A stretch of 64,000 nt of DNA, taken from assembly GCF_034190915.1 (NCBI RefSeq), contig NW_026947486.1, positions 20,052,001 to 20,116,000 on the forward strand, read 5' to 3'. Position numbers and translations under genes: made by a program. The stretch comes from Cavia porcellus. Its lineage: Eukaryota > Chordata > Mammalia > Rodentia > Caviidae. The notes beneath the pieces were generated by a model, which was not told the DNA's origin, did not search any database, and saw only the letters and a list, made by a program, of their open reading frames with translations. Position 1 is the first letter of the stretch, and each line of letters opens with the position of its first letter. Below are positions 39,555 to 52,227 of this stretch, one piece after another.

Positions 39555-40382
39555 AAGATGTTTGTTTTTGTACTTGCTTCTGCCTGTAGCCTGAAGCCCC
39601 TGCTGCAGGCCTCCTCCCCTCCACCACAGGGCAGGCAGACATCCCAGGGGAGCATTCCAGCCTCCCAGCTGCAGCAAAAATGATGGAAAAGGGAGTACAC
39701 TGTGGGGGACTGAGGCTGGATCTGTTCATCTCACTGGTAATGCTGGCAGTGATGGCTCTGTCAGGACTGCCCAGATGAGAGGCGGATGCCATATGCCACT
39801 GGGAGGGGGATGGGTACTTGTGGCCCACTGAGCAGTGAGTGGAAGGTGGTTCTGACCCCTCAGGAATGCCAAGGGTACTAAGAACCCTGCCCTTGGCTAT
39901 AAGGACTGCTGGTGCTACTGGAGCTGGAATCGAGACCTAGATAGTTGTAGATAGCACTTAGGACAATAATGTGCATTGGTTAGAAGCTGGTGAGGTGTTT
40001 GGCTCTGGTAGAGCACCTGGTCCATATAGGTTGTCTCAGGGAGGCCTTGAAAACCACAGAGGTGGTTCCAGGAAAAGGCCCATGTGGCAGAAGGCAAAGC
40101 ACTGTACAGTAAAGTCCTCAACTTAATGGAGCATTCGGCCTATGAACTTTGAAGGGTGTACTGTGTAAGATTCACTTGGTCGGACCATGAAAGAACCTGA
40201 CAACAGAATGCTGGGGAAAGAGCTTACCCACTAGGATATGGGAAGGCAAGAAGGAAGCCCCTGCTGGCCAACCCCAGCCTCCAGCCCTCTGTGCTCACCC
40301 CAGGCCCACTGGTCGCAAATATGAACTGCCTTCAAATGTGCATAACATGAAGCCTCGCCCCCTGTTCCCCCAGCCCTGAAAA

Positions 40383-40612
40383 GTCTCTAGGAAGCCTTTC
40401 TTGATTCCCTGTGCCCAGAGTGCCCTTCTGTGAGACTGTGCGCCCTGCTAGCCAAAGCCAGATCACGTGTCTGTGTGTCCTGCCCTTGTCTCCCAGGCTG
40501 ACCTTCAGACATGGGCTGAAGCTGGTTCTTCTCTTGTAAACCCCTTGGCCCTACCCAGCCTGGAATGGGCACCAATAAATTGTGTGTTGACTGAACAGAC
40601 CCAGGTGTGGGG
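40383..40612 (+). mobile_element. L2 LINE 3' end within the SUV39H1 3'UTR
   Basis: CTCTAGGAAGCCTTTCTTGA near 40384 matches the L2 word CTCTGGGAAGCCTTCCCTGA. The end GGGCACCAATAAATTGTGTG corresponds to the L2 terminus (cacacaataaatgtttgttga type). It runs in the same direction as the gene. Confidence 0.7.
40574..40579 (+). terminator. SUV39H1: SUV39H1 distal poly(A) signal
   Basis: AATAAA followed by TGTGTGTTGACTG. It lies inside an L2 LINE 3' end (see the L2 entry) and probably sets the end of the main transcript. Confidence 0.7.
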
Positions 40613-40614
40613 GA

Positions 40615-40975
40615 ACGAAGGTGGGGCAGGAGGGTGAGAGGCTGGGACCTAAAGTTGCCCCTAGTGTAGTCTTCAAGCCTCAGCCATCTGACTTAATCTG
40701 TTCACTATGGGCTCTCACAGCATCCCACATTGCACTATTCCCTACAAAAACCCTGACCTAAAATAAACTTGCTTCATATATCCATGCTGACATGCAATCA
40801 AAAAGCAAACAACCCAATGCTGTCTGAATGGATAAAACATTATCTCTTGCCATAAACAAAATAGCCAAACGAGTAAATGCAGTGATGATGAAATGTGCTG
40901 ATTTGGGCTGTGCCCTCCTTATTCTTAGAAGCTTTGAACTTAAAGCCTGCCAACTGCATTCAAAAGAAAACTTTC
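40615..40975. other. Spacer after SUV39H1, nothing recognised
   Basis: Non-repetitive; a further AATAAA is at about 40760 but no transcript unit is evident. Confidence 0.4.
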
Positions 40976-42064
40976 ACCCAGGGAATCCCATACCCAGAGA
41001 GTTCACACAGTGTACCTAAGACACAGGCTCCCAGAGATAGCTCCTAGACCTCAGAATGTAGGTATGGACCACAAACCTCTCAGGGCCCTCATCCCCTAGG
41101 ATACCTGCCTCCAGAAAGCTTGGAGCTAGCACACCTGGACACAGATCCCAGGGAACTTAGGCTTCCAAACAGCTCTCGCGTGCAGGGATGCAGCAGAAGC
41201 CACACAGGGGTCTTTACTTCTGTCTTCTGTGACACAGATGAGCAAACGCCATAGAAACCTGATGACCTGGATTGGATGTTACTTCCCAAACTATTTGGAG
41301 CCCTTACATTCTAACTGCCACCATCCAAAATGCTCCCATTTCACATGCTGGGAAAGGCCCCAAGTGGCTGAAATGTCACTGCCAGGGTGCACAATGCCCA
41401 GACATCTGAGAGATCTAACAGTCTCAATCCACCCTTAAATGAATCTATCTTTTTTAATGAGATGGCATCTCATTTTATTGACCAGGCTAAAGCAATCCAC
41501 CCGTCTCAGCCTTGGGTTCAACCAATCCACTTGTCTCAGTCTACCAAGCAGCAGGACTACAGGCAAGTGCCACCATTTTTAGTTCCTTCTACAACCTCAT
41601 ACTTTGGACACGCTTCCAAATTGCTCAGACAATATCCTACCATCACTGAACATTCAGATACTTGACTTTAGAGATCTCATAGCCTGGAACAGACACCGAT
41701 CAGAATTCATACCCTGGAAACAGATCTATATGCAGCTTAGAAACCTTTTGATTTAGACCCCCCAACAACAGTTTGTTGTTAGGACACCCTAGGGCTCCTG
41801 CAGCTATCTCATGCTTTCTAATCTACATGTCTAAAGAGCTCCCAGGTGAGAGCTTGGGAGCCTCATACCCTGAGCACACTATTAAGGTGGCTACAAAACC
41901 ACACTCAGTGGAACGCTGCCCTAAGCCAACTCTCTCACCTCATGCTTGGAGATGGGTTCCTGTTAAGATGTTCTGTGCTCTATACAGATTTCCAAAACAT
42001 GGCCCATAGCTTTTTAGACAACAACCTCTAACAGTTTAGAAACCTTATATCCTTGGCTTAGATC

Positions 42065-42172
42065 CTTAAACAGTTCAGAATCTTTCTTTTCTTTTCTTCT
42101 CTTTTTTTCTATTCCCTTCTCTTCCCTTCCCTCCCCTCCCCTTCCTTCCCTTTCCCTTCCTTTCCCTTCCAG
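42065..42172. repeat. Pyrimidine (TTCCC/TTTTC)n tract
   Basis: About 105 bp almost entirely C/T on the plus strand, within the 40-bp array. Confidence 0.9.
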
Positions 42173-42854
42173 AGAAGACACAGACTCAGAGAATTTCTAA
42201 CCTGAGACAGACACAGAACAGCTGAGATATCACAAGCCGGTTACATATACTCAGACGGTGGCTCTGGCACCTTGTGACGGGACACAAACTCCTGAAGAGT
42301 TAACCTTGAGACCTGGACAGTAGACTCTCCCTGGCAGATGTGCAATGCCAAAATGCTCACAGCGGACAAACTGTAAAGGCCTCAAGACACAGACCCCCTC
42401 CAACACCCAAGAAATACCAAAAACTGGTAGCAAAACCTCAAACCCTGGAAAAGACCCCCAGAAAATCAGAGACTTTACACCCTGGGACAAAGGCTCCGCT
42501 GACTCACTGTTGGAAACATAACTCAATAGTTGAGCCTCAACACCAGAGTACAGAAACCTGAGATCTTATGCTCCCAGACACAGAGGGTGAAGCACTTTAA
42601 AGGTACTACATGGTTAAAAGCCTTCACATCTGGGAAACAAGCCTGAAGCTGCTCAGAAAAACCAATCCCAGGACAAAACCCCCACCATTACAATAGACAG
42701 GTTCAGAGTCATTGGCTCAAACCAGTTCAGAGGGGTGATCCCCTAGGCTTTAACGTCCACATATCACAGGCACCTCACATCTAAGAGAGTTAAGTAGCTC
42801 AGAGACATCAAAATCTCTGCAGAGACCACCACAGTTAAGAGATTGCTCACACCA

Positions 42855-42995
42855 TGGCCAGGCATGGTGGTGCAAGCCTGTAATCCCAGCATTCAAGGAT
42901 GAGGCAGAAACACCAACATGAGTTCTAGGCCAGCTTGGATTACATAGCAAGACAGACAAGCAAAACAAAAAAAAAAAAAAAAAGAGAGAGAGAGA
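42855..42995 (+). mobile_element. B1-like SINE with GA-rich tail
   Basis: GCCAGGCATGGTGGTGCAAG to TTACATAGCAAGAC, A-run and (GA)n. Confidence 0.82.
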
Positions 42996-43177
42996 AAGAA
43001 AGGAGACAAAAGAGGAAAGAGAGACTAACTGCACAGGCCTGCAGACCACCCGGAGAGTACTAATAACCTGGAAAGAGATCCACAAATAGAGCAGACTGTA
43101 GACCTCCTAAGTGTGCTATATGCCTGGAAACACATCAGAGGGCTCACGTGCAGGGTATCACATCACACAAATCAAGG

Positions 43178-43178
<1 letters not shown>

Positions 43179-43225
<47 letters not shown>
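43179..43225. repeat. (CA)n microsatellite
   Basis: 23 uninterrupted AC dinucleotides. Confidence 0.97.
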
Positions 43226-43227
<2 letters not shown>

Positions 43228-43539
43228 TCAGAGACCTTCAGGCCAGGAAAACCCCAGAAAACTGATCCTAGATCTGACATCCTGCAACCAAGAGACCCCA
43301 ATGAATTTGGAGAGCTGAGGTACTGTTTCCTACATCAGCAGAGACAAGAGATCTCTCTGGGCAGACTGACAGCTTGTGGAGTCCCCATGCTGGGATGGAC
43401 ACCAACACAGGACACAACCCCCACAGCATGTGACATAACATTGCTTTTGTACTACTACAGAAACAAACCACCAACATCTTCATCTCATAAGACAGTGCAC
43501 ATTTATTATCTTATATTTCCACATACCAAAAAATCTACA

Positions 43540-43865
43540 AAAGCCAGGCATGGTGACACATACCTGTAATCTCAGCACTTGGGATGTTTGAGGCAGGAGG
43601 ATCACTGTGAGTTTGAGGCCAGCCTGGACTACATAAGTTAGTTCAAGGCTGGCCTGTAGTACATAGTGAGACCCTGCCTCCAAAAAAAAAAAAAGTCAAC
43701 AAGGAGTTTGTAGTGTCAAAGTCGAGGTATTGGTCAGACTTGGTGGTGGTACACCTATAGTTCCAAATATTTGAGAGGAAGAGGCAGGATTGCTTAAGTG
43801 TAGGAGGAGTTCAAGGCCGACCCAGGAAGCACTGTGAGACCCCACCCCTTTCACTCCCCCCAAAA
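43540..43865 (+). mobile_element. Two B1-like SINEs
   Basis: 43542-43693 (GCCAGGCATGGTGACACATA, full internal duplication) and a diverged copy 43733-43862. Confidence 0.82.
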
Positions 43866-43964
43866 ACAGTAAGTCTTAGAACAGAATATGTTGCATTATC
43901 TTGTTTATGTATAAATGACCAAATATAAACATTAAAGCCACAAAATAATTTTTTCTTTTTCTTT

Positions 43965-44100
43965 TTTCTTGTTTTTTTTTTTGAGACAAGACGCTAACTA
44001 TGTAGCCCAGGGTGACCTTTAACTCACAGCTTCCTGCCTCAGCCTCCCAAATGCTGGGATTACAGGCATGTGCCACCACACCTAGTTCTAAGAATTTTTG
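43965..44100 (-). mobile_element. B1-like SINE
   Basis: T-run, GAGACAAGACGCTAACTATG to CATGTGCCACCACACCTAG. Confidence 0.85.
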
Positions 44101-44104
44101 AAAT

Positions 44105-44410
44105 GTCAAACTGTTGGCAGGACCAAAGTTCCTTGGGGAGAATTGTTTCTGTAGGAAGCCCACTGCCCCTTTCTCCATCTTCAAAGCCAGCAGCATTTCA
44201 GCTTCAAATCCCTCGCTCTCCTCCTTTGTATCTTCTATCTCTATTTATGTTGTCATATCATCTTTTCTCCCTCTGCTTCCATCACTGGATCGCCTTCTCT
44301 GATTCTCACCTGTTTCCTTTAGATAAGGACACCTGTCATCATATCAGGCCCATCCAGCTCATCTAGGATCATTTCACTAAGTTAGGATGCTGAGCTTAAT
44401 CAGAACTACA
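44105..44410 (-). mobile_element. Antisense MLT1-type MaLR LTR fragment
   Basis: TTCCTTGGGGAGAATTGTTT, AGATAAGGACACCTGTCATC, CATCAGGCCCATCC-like and CATCTAGGATCATTTCACTA follow the inverted MLT1 order. Confidence 0.65.
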
Positions 44411-45159
44411 AATTAGCATGCTCACGTGTCCCAGGGATCAGGACATGGACATCTTTGGAGTACTGTACTGCAGTCACCAGAGACACAGAAAGCTCACACA
44501 CCTCACCAAAGTGACATACTTCCAAATCACTCAGACACCTCCCACGCTTATAACCATCCAAAAAGAGCAGTGAGATACACAGTCTGGGATAGGTACCAAA
44601 AATGCTCAGAGTCCCCAATCACTGAGACTTAAGCTCAAGCACGTAAGAGAATCCACCATCTGGGACACATACACTCAGAAAGAACAGAGACCTGACACAT
44701 GCCTCTGACATCGTGCCTACTTCTCTGCCTTTCTCTTATGGACTCTTGGGATTCCACTGGGGCCCACACCGTGACACAGGGACAATGGTCTCACACTGTG
44801 GGACATAAACACATAGGCAGGGGTCTCAAGCAGAAGAAAACACACTCAAGAGCTCAGATTCCTTACATCCCAGGCACACATAGCTCAACAGATCAGAGAC
44901 CTCCTTGCTGCAACAGGTACACCAAGTCAAAGTGGAGCTGTCCTGCTCTAGGCCTTCCCCTGCCAACCAAAGCTGAGAGTGCACACTCTGGGACACACCA
45001 CCAAACAGATCAGCACACAAGAGATGGGCACCTCTGGTCCATGCCTTTGCACAGACACATGAGCCCTCCACCCTCAGACGTACTCACAGGCAGAGTGTGG
45101 TGCTACCACCCTGGGGTATACGCCAACACCAGACTGGCCCCCTCACACCTGGGACATCA

Positions 45160-45762
45160 TATCAGTTTTCCATTGCTGTGACAGTAAGCCACCATAATCC
45201 TTTTATCAAAAACCAAATTTACTGTCTTGATTTTTTTTTTTTCATTTTGGTTTTTCGAGATAGGATCTCACTGTAGTTCAGCCTGCCATTGAATTCATGA
45301 CATAGGCAAAGCTGGCCTCGAACTCATGGCAGTCCTCCTGCCTCAGCCTCTAGAGTGCTGGAATTACAAGTGTGTACCACCAAGCCCAGCTTTAGATTTC
45401 TGCAGATCAGAAGACCAACGGGGTGGTATCTAACAGGCTCAAATTCAAGGTGTTGGCAGAGCAGACTTCCCTCTGGAGTTCGAGAATCCAGTTTTTGGAG
45501 AAGGTCCACATTCATCAGCCCCTCCCTTCATCTTCAAAGCCAGCAGCGTTGTACTTTCAAATCCCTCTTCCAACTCTGTCTCTGTCTCTCTCTTTGTATC
45601 TATCCATATCGCTCTTTCTTTCTCTGATCTCTGTTTAGGTTGTCATGTGATCTTTTCTCACTCTGCTTCTGTCTCCCTCCTCTTCCTCTCCCCTGCCCCA
45701 GATAGATAGACAGACAGACACACACACACACACAGACACACACACACAGACACACACACACA

Positions 45763-45812
<50 letters not shown>

Positions 45813-46290
45813 GAGCTAGGGATCAAAGCTAGGACCCCACATGTGATGCAAGCCTTCTGCCACACAGCAACATACACCCCCAGCCCACTTGATAGCCTTC
45901 CCTGGCCTTCACCTTAGTGTGCCCTAGATAGGGACACCTGTGAGTGCACTGGGCCCACTCAGATTATCTAGGATAATTTCCCCATTTCAAAATGCTTCTC
46001 AGTCACAACTGCAGAGTCTCCTGTCCCAAGTAAATCAGCATGATCACATGCTCTGGGGTCTTAGAAGCAGACATCGTCAGGATGCCACTATCTGCTACCA
46101 GAACCATGCATGCCAGCAGCTCACAGACCTCACATCATCAGGACATTGGGCTCCCCTGGGAAGCCCCAGATCATCTCCCCATCTTAAGATAATGACTTTC
46201 TTATATCTGCAAAGCACTTTTTAATATGAAAGGATACATACTCAGATAGTCCAGAGATTAGAATGTGGACATCTTCTGGGGCTTGTATTT
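45160..46290 (-). mobile_element. Antisense MLT1-type MaLR LTR with nested B1-like SINE and CA tract
   Basis: TTTTCCATTGCTGTGACAGT opens it. A minus B1-like SINE (45235-45392) is nested. AAATTCAAGGTGTTGGCAGA, ATAGGGACACCTGTGAGTGC and ATCTAGGATAATTTCCCCAT continue the LTR; 46141-46290 may be a second piece. Confidence 0.65.
45717..45808. repeat. (CA)n with CAGACA interruptions
   Basis: About 90 bp of alternating purine-pyrimidine, followed by a minus-strand ID-like remnant at 45812-45890. Confidence 0.95.
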
Positions 46291-46529
46291 AACCAACTAC
46301 AGATTAGTTATCCACAAGCAATGAAAAATGTTATATCCTGAGAAATATCTCCATAAGTAGCTCAATGTCTCACATCCTATATCATACAATTCCAGAGGAA
46401 GCTGAGACTTTTGATCGTCAGATATACATCCCTAAGAAGAGTGAGCACACATTCCATGGCGTATATCTGAAAAGAGGGCAGAGTCCTTACAAATTGGCAC
46501 ATGCCCTTCCTAAACACACACAATCTCTT

Positions 46530-46740
46530 AGCTTTATGATGCTATAAGGAAATAGCCAAGGCCAGGTGCTTTATAAAGAAAAGAGGTTTATTTGGCTTAG
46601 GACTCTGGTGGATAAAGGGTTCTTACTATCATCGCATTTCTGTCCCAGCAAGGATCCCTGGCTGTACAGAAACCTTAGCCTATACACAATATAGTCATGA
46701 TGAGCTCCAAATCTCATCCTAGCACATATGTGCCTAAACA
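46530..46740 (-). mobile_element. Antisense MaLR-type LTR fragment
   Basis: GCTTTATAAAGAAAAGAGGT and TTATTTGGCTTAGGACTCTG are the inverted 3' end words of rodent MaLR LTRs. Confidence 0.55.
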
Positions 46741-47339
46741 AGTCAGCCATATCTCATCGTGTGCATGCATGCATGTGCATGTGAGTGTGTGAAATCTTTT
46801 TGGGAAATATCCATGAAATATCAGAGACCTACCAACCTACACATAACAAATACCTCAGAGGGCTCACATACTGGAATGTACAAACAGATCAGCCAAGAGA
46901 CCTTTCATCTAGGACACATACACATACATGCATGCATAAGCATGTATGTGCACGTGCACACACACACCCCTCACACCCTGAGAAGCACACAGAATCTCAA
47001 AGACCAGGAGCTTAGGGACACACACTCTCAAACATCTGGGACCTCCCACCCTGGTTCACATACCGATGGGTAGATTAGAGGACTCCCACAAAGAACACAC
47101 AGAGGCAGGGGATGGGTTCCTGTCCTGAGATGTCTGCTAACAAGAGAGACATGGTGTAGTGACAAAAGGCTTAAAATTTCCAGCACCCAAACTTTTGAGA
47201 ACACATTTCTACCCCACCCCCATCCCTTGCCCTGCCAAGCAACTCTATCTTGGAAATTTGCCCACTCTCCCTCTTGACAATGCACTCACTCATCTAAATA
47301 AACTAATCTTTCCTATGTTCTTTGTTGATAAATTCTTTT

Positions 47340-48475
47340 TTTTACCTGCTGCATCACTGACCTTCTATTCATCACCTGGTACAGCACACAGGACTCGATA
47401 TGACTCATTACCACTGTGACAAACCACTACAATCTTGATGTTACACAAGACATAAATTTATTTATGTTATTGCATTTATATAAGCTAGAAACCTGAAAAG
47501 GGATCTAAAATCAGGTCTCATCTGCGCATGGTGGCACACACCAGTAATCCCAGTTTTCTGGGAGGCTGAGGCAGGAAGACTACATGTTTGAACCCATCCT
47601 GGGCAACTGAATGACTTAGTGAGACCCTGCTTCAATATAAAAAATTAAAAAGGGATTCTGACATGGCTCAGTGCAAAGACTCTGTGTTCGGTCCCCAGTA
47701 CCACAATATTAATTTAAAAAATAGTAATAACAATAACATTTAAAAATCAGATGTCAACAGAGCTATCTTCCTTCTGGAGCCTTTAGGGAAAACTCAGTTT
47801 GCAGCTTCTATAAACACCTGAAGTCCTTCATCTCTTCCCTGTGCTCAATGTACTAAGCCGACAGCAGCTTACCCTCCATCTCTCCATTCCCCTTCTCTCC
47901 TCCTCTGACCATACATCCCTTCCCTCATTCAGGATCCAGGCTCTTGTTCGCTTCATTGGTCATCTTTGGGGAGTCTTTATTTGGTCAACCATTGACATGT
48001 GCACAAAGAATCAAAGATTTTACATCTCAATCTCCATCTGTTCCTAACAACAGCACAAGGGCACATGCTCACAAACATTTCCATCATCATAATGTTGTCT
48101 GTGACTCAGTTCATTTCATTACATTGCATTACACTGACAATAACCACCCTGTCTTCCTCATTCAAGGGCCCTTTGATTACACTGGGCACAGCTAGAAAAT
48201 CCAAGAGCTAGGTGTGATGGCATGCACCTGTAATCCAAGTACTTAGGGAGGCTGAGGCAGGAGGATCAATTGCTGTGAGTTCAAGGGCAGCCTTAGTGGG
48301 CTACACAGCAAGACCCTGTCTCAAAAACAAATAAACAAAAAACCTTCCTTTCTCCATGATGCTTAATGTAGTCACATATGCAAAGTATCCTTTTTAACAT
48401 GCAGGGTTACATGTGCAGTTTCCAAGTTAGGACAAGGCATCTATACAGGGCAGTAAGTTGGCAGAGCAGGGACAC
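47340..48475 (-). mobile_element. Antisense MLT1-type LTR with two nested SINEs
   Basis: CATTACCACTGTGACAAACC, AAATTTATTTATGTTATTGC, GATGTCAACAGAGCTATCTT and GTCACATATGCAAAGTATCC are inverted MLT1 words. Nested plus-strand inserts: B1+ID fused SINE 47523-47705 and B1-like SINE 48207-48340. Confidence 0.65.
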
Positions 48476-48481
48476 ACATGT

Positions 48482-48482
<1 letters not shown>

Positions 48483-48539
<57 letters not shown>
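48483..48539. repeat. (CA)n microsatellite
   Basis: 28 uninterrupted dinucleotides. Confidence 0.97.
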
Positions 48540-48541
<2 letters not shown>

Positions 48542-48839
48542 CTCTTGGCACAAAACACATACCTCCAGAGAGCTCAGAGACCCAAAAGGCAGGAAATACA
48601 CTATGAACCCTTCACATACCCTACCTGAGACACACACCTAGAAAGCAATTGAGACCCAGATGTAAAGCACAGACACACTTGTATACCAAGACACACACTC
48701 GCCAACAGGTCTTGCACCTTACCACAAAACAAACAAACAAAAACAAATAAAACAGGTCCTGCCCCTCACAAATTGGGATGTATACCCACAAAGCAAAACA
48801 TACTTCCTATACTCAATAGGCAAGCATATCTTTCTGATT

Positions 48840-48915
48840 TAGGGTGCAGAGGATAGGACACGGGGTCTCACTCATGCTAGGCAAATGCTCTATGGCTGGG
48901 CCACACTCCTATCCC
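48840..48915 (-). mobile_element. ID SINE remnant
   Basis: GGGTCTCACTCATGCTAGGC and CTCTATGGCTGGGCCACACTC. Confidence 0.5.
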
Positions 48916-49417
48916 AAAAGAGACTTTTTTTAAACTCAGACATTGTAATACACATACACAGGACTCATGTCCTGCAGTGAGAACCCACAGCATGTAAGAG
49001 AGACTTCACATCCTCAGAAGCATACCCAGAAAAATAAAAGACACCTAGCCTTTGGATGTATGTACCCACAATGAAATGAGAATGCTCCAAATCTGGGGCA
49101 TTGATCTGCAAACAGATCGGAGATAACATAACTGCCCTGAAACACACATTCACAATGATCTCACGAACCCCATACCTTGCAATATATATAAAACCTCACT
49201 ACTCATTTATATGAAAGCATACAAATCAGAAATTTCATATGCTTACTAAAAGCATTGGAGAGCAGACAACATGGGATCTATCGATAAACAGTCCTGAGCC
49301 CTTACATCCTAGAACATGTATCCCTGTGTATGTGTATTACAATGTCTGAGTTAAAAAAATCTCTTTGGGGACAGGAGTGTGGCCCAGCCATAGAATATGT
49401 ATCCTAGAACATGTGGT

Positions 49418-49725
49418 TTTTTTTTTTTTTTTTTTTTGTCTTTTTTGAGACGGGGTCTCTCTATGCAGTTCAGGCTGGCCTTGAGCTCACTTCGTAGCCC
49501 AGGCTGGTCTCGAACTCACAACAATCCTCCCACCTCAGCCTCCCAAGTGCTGTGATTACAGGCGTGAGCCACCACGCCCGGCTTAGAACATGTATTAAGA
49601 AGCAAAACAAAAGCCAGATGTCCCAGCACTCAAGAAGCTGAGGCAGGAGTATGGCCTCAAGTGTGAGGGCAGCCTTAATTACACATAGTGAGACCCTGTT
49701 CCTAAAAACCAAACAAACAAAAAGA
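49418..49725. mobile_element. B1-like SINE (minus) and B1-like SINE (plus), back to back
   Basis: 49418-49583 is nearly intact with a 23-nt T-run and CACCACGCCCGGC; 49608-49705 is the opposite strand and lacks its first 30 bp. Confidence 0.88.
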
Positions 49726-50053
49726 ATCAGAGTATAGAACTTGGATCCCGGGAAAACATAAACACATCAGAATCTTCTCAATCTGGTTCATTTACAAGAA
49801 AAGAGCAGAATCTTCACATCACTAGCCACATACATACCCACTAAAAAGGGTCTGGGAGCTCCTGCCTTTGGCTATACCTGCACAAATAGATCAGAGACCT
49901 CAAGTCTGACAACATATACCCACAAAGAGATTGGAGACCTCACTCTCTGAGACACAGACCAACATACAGATTGGTGCACTTACATCTCCAAATCACATCA
50001 GAAGCCACATATAACCAGAGATACCACAGATAGACCATAAATCTCAAATGTTA

Positions 50054-50071
50054 TAACCCTAACCCTAACCC
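50054..50071. repeat. Short interstitial telomere-like repeat
   Basis: AACCCTAACCCTAACCC, three telomeric units, within the 40-bp array. Confidence 0.8.
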
Positions 50072-50897
50072 ATACTGAGATACACACCCACTGACAGGTC
50101 AGAGCCCTCATATGTACTCAGGCTCCAGCAACCACAGCCGTAACAGAGAATTCCCATTCTTGCCATCTGCTCATGCAAAACACCTCCCATATGGATCATT
50201 ACAGTGACAGGCACATCACAGCCCTCAAATCCTGGGACACACCTCCGCAGACACACTGGTCACTCACACTGGTACATCCCACAAACGTGACAGAGATCTC
50301 CTGCTCTGGTAAACACATTTACAAACAGATGGGTGACTTCAATTCTAGGAACAAAATCTGTCTGCCCACATCCCTCCATCCCTCCAATTCTAAGACACAG
50401 AACTACAAACACAAGAGTCATCACATCTGTAGACTGTAACCATAAAAAAAGAAGAGTTCAAACTCTCAGGATATCTACCAACAGATCAGAGACCTGAGAC
50501 AGACAGACATATCTGCACAGATATAAACTTCTTCCTCTGGGACATATGCCCCCATAATGGACCAGAGACTTCATATGTGGAGAAACATACCCACAATTTG
50601 GCACTGACATACACTAATGAAGAAAGACGTCCACATTACATACAGGAACAGAGCAAGGAACAGACTAGAGACCTCACAGTCCGGGAATTATACCAAACAT
50701 CGAATTCACACCTTGGATTTCCACCAACAAAGAGCTCAGAGACTACACATGAAAAGAGATCAGAACTCTCCATCCCAGATCTGAGATCCATAAAAAGCTG
50801 TGAGCATTCACTGCAAACTCCACCCCCAGACAGGTCAGAGGCCTCATACTTTTGAGCATAAACCACAAAAACATCAGTTATTTCATACCCTTGAGCA

Positions 50898-51040
50898 AGG
50901 CATGGTAGTGTGTGCCCGTATTCTTAGCACTTGGGAGGCTGAGGCAAGAGGAAGGATCACAAGGGAAAGGTCACTCTGGGCTACAGAACAAATTCAAGTC
51001 TGCCTTGAACTACATAGTGAGACCTTGTCTAAAATGTAAG
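50898..51040 (+). mobile_element. B1-like SINE
   Basis: GCAAGGCATGGTAGTGTGTG to AACTACATAGTGAGACC. Confidence 0.82.
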
Positions 51041-51681
51041 AACAAGAGAGATCTTATCTCCATGACATATACCCAGGAAGAGATATCTCACAATGTCACA
51101 TATCAAGACACACACACAAGGATAGACAGGAAGAGACAGAAGACCTCATATTCTAGACATACACTCATGAATGTTCAGAGACCTCACACACCCAGAGATA
51201 CATATACTCCCATAGCCATAGCACTTAACAGATCACAATACTCATGTTCCTAGAAACTACATAACAACTACTCAAAGTAATATCCAGGCAAATATAACCA
51301 CAAACTGCTCAGAGACCCAACATCTCAAGACATAGATCCCAAATAGGTCAGAGACCTAACATTCAGGGACATAAAACCAAAATCAGAGCAGAGACCTTAT
51401 ATCACTCATGTAAAGAAAGAACTCACACCCTGCAATATACAACACTAAACAAATCAGCCAGTTCATACTCTGGCATGTACACCACAGACTGACACCTTGC
51501 ACCACTGGATACACACGTACAAACAGAACAAAAGTGTCACAACACCACCAAATAGATCTGAGAAGGTCCATCTTGCAATATATACCCACAAACAAATTAG
51601 ATTATCTCTCATACTGGGACATATGGACCCAAATAGATCAGAGGCCTCACTGCATTGGACACATACTCAAAGAGCTCAGCT

Positions 51682-51845
51682 ATGCCAAGCATGGTAACAC
51701 AAGCCTGAAATCAGAGCACTCATAAGGCTGAGGCTAGAGGACTGCCACAATGTCAAGGCCAGCCCAGGAGACATAGTGAGTTCAAGACCAGCCTGAGTAA
51801 CTGCATAGTGAGACCATGTCTCAAAAACACAGAAGAAAAAAAGCC
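51682..51845 (+). mobile_element. B1-like SINE
   Basis: GCCAAGCATGGTAACACAAG to CATAGTGAGACCATGTCTC. Confidence 0.83.
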
Positions 51846-52227
51846 CAGCTACCTCATCCTAGCATACACACCATGAGCAGAAATATGGAGGTCTGTGATA
51901 TACAACTATGAACATGCTGGAAATACCATGACAACTCAGGAACTCACATCCTGCGACATACATATATGGACAGTTCAGAGAACTGCTACCTGGGAAACAG
52001 ATTTCCTCTGCCCTCAAACTCTGAAATCCCAGTATTTGGACACAGACTTTCATGCAGCAGAGACTCCCCGTCCAGAGATGTACCGGCCCAGACCACCCTG
52101 ATGCCTAATGCTCGGCCACAGACTCCAGTGACCTTGGTAATATCACTTCTTGGGACTGACTGAAAAACCCATACACCTCAAAGGACACAGAAAACCAGGG
52201 TGCACTTCTCCAAAGTATTCAAAGATG

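Larger units (their letters stand above)
39242..40600 (+). other. SUV39H1: SUV39H1 3'UTR
   Basis: About 1.35 kb of non-coding sequence with two AATAAA signals. Together with the 1239-nt coding region it gives an mRNA near 2.7 kb, the size I recall for human SUV39H1, so the distal end is probably the main one. The end coordinate is approximate. Confidence 0.7.

Noticed and set aside
43111..43569. 152-codon frame with His-Thr run
   Set aside because: Contains a CA repeat and 40-bp array units; the period is not a multiple of three.
49888..50010. CRISPR-like regular spacing
   Set aside because: The units are contiguous and diverged with no unique spacers, and the DNA is a mammalian chromosome.
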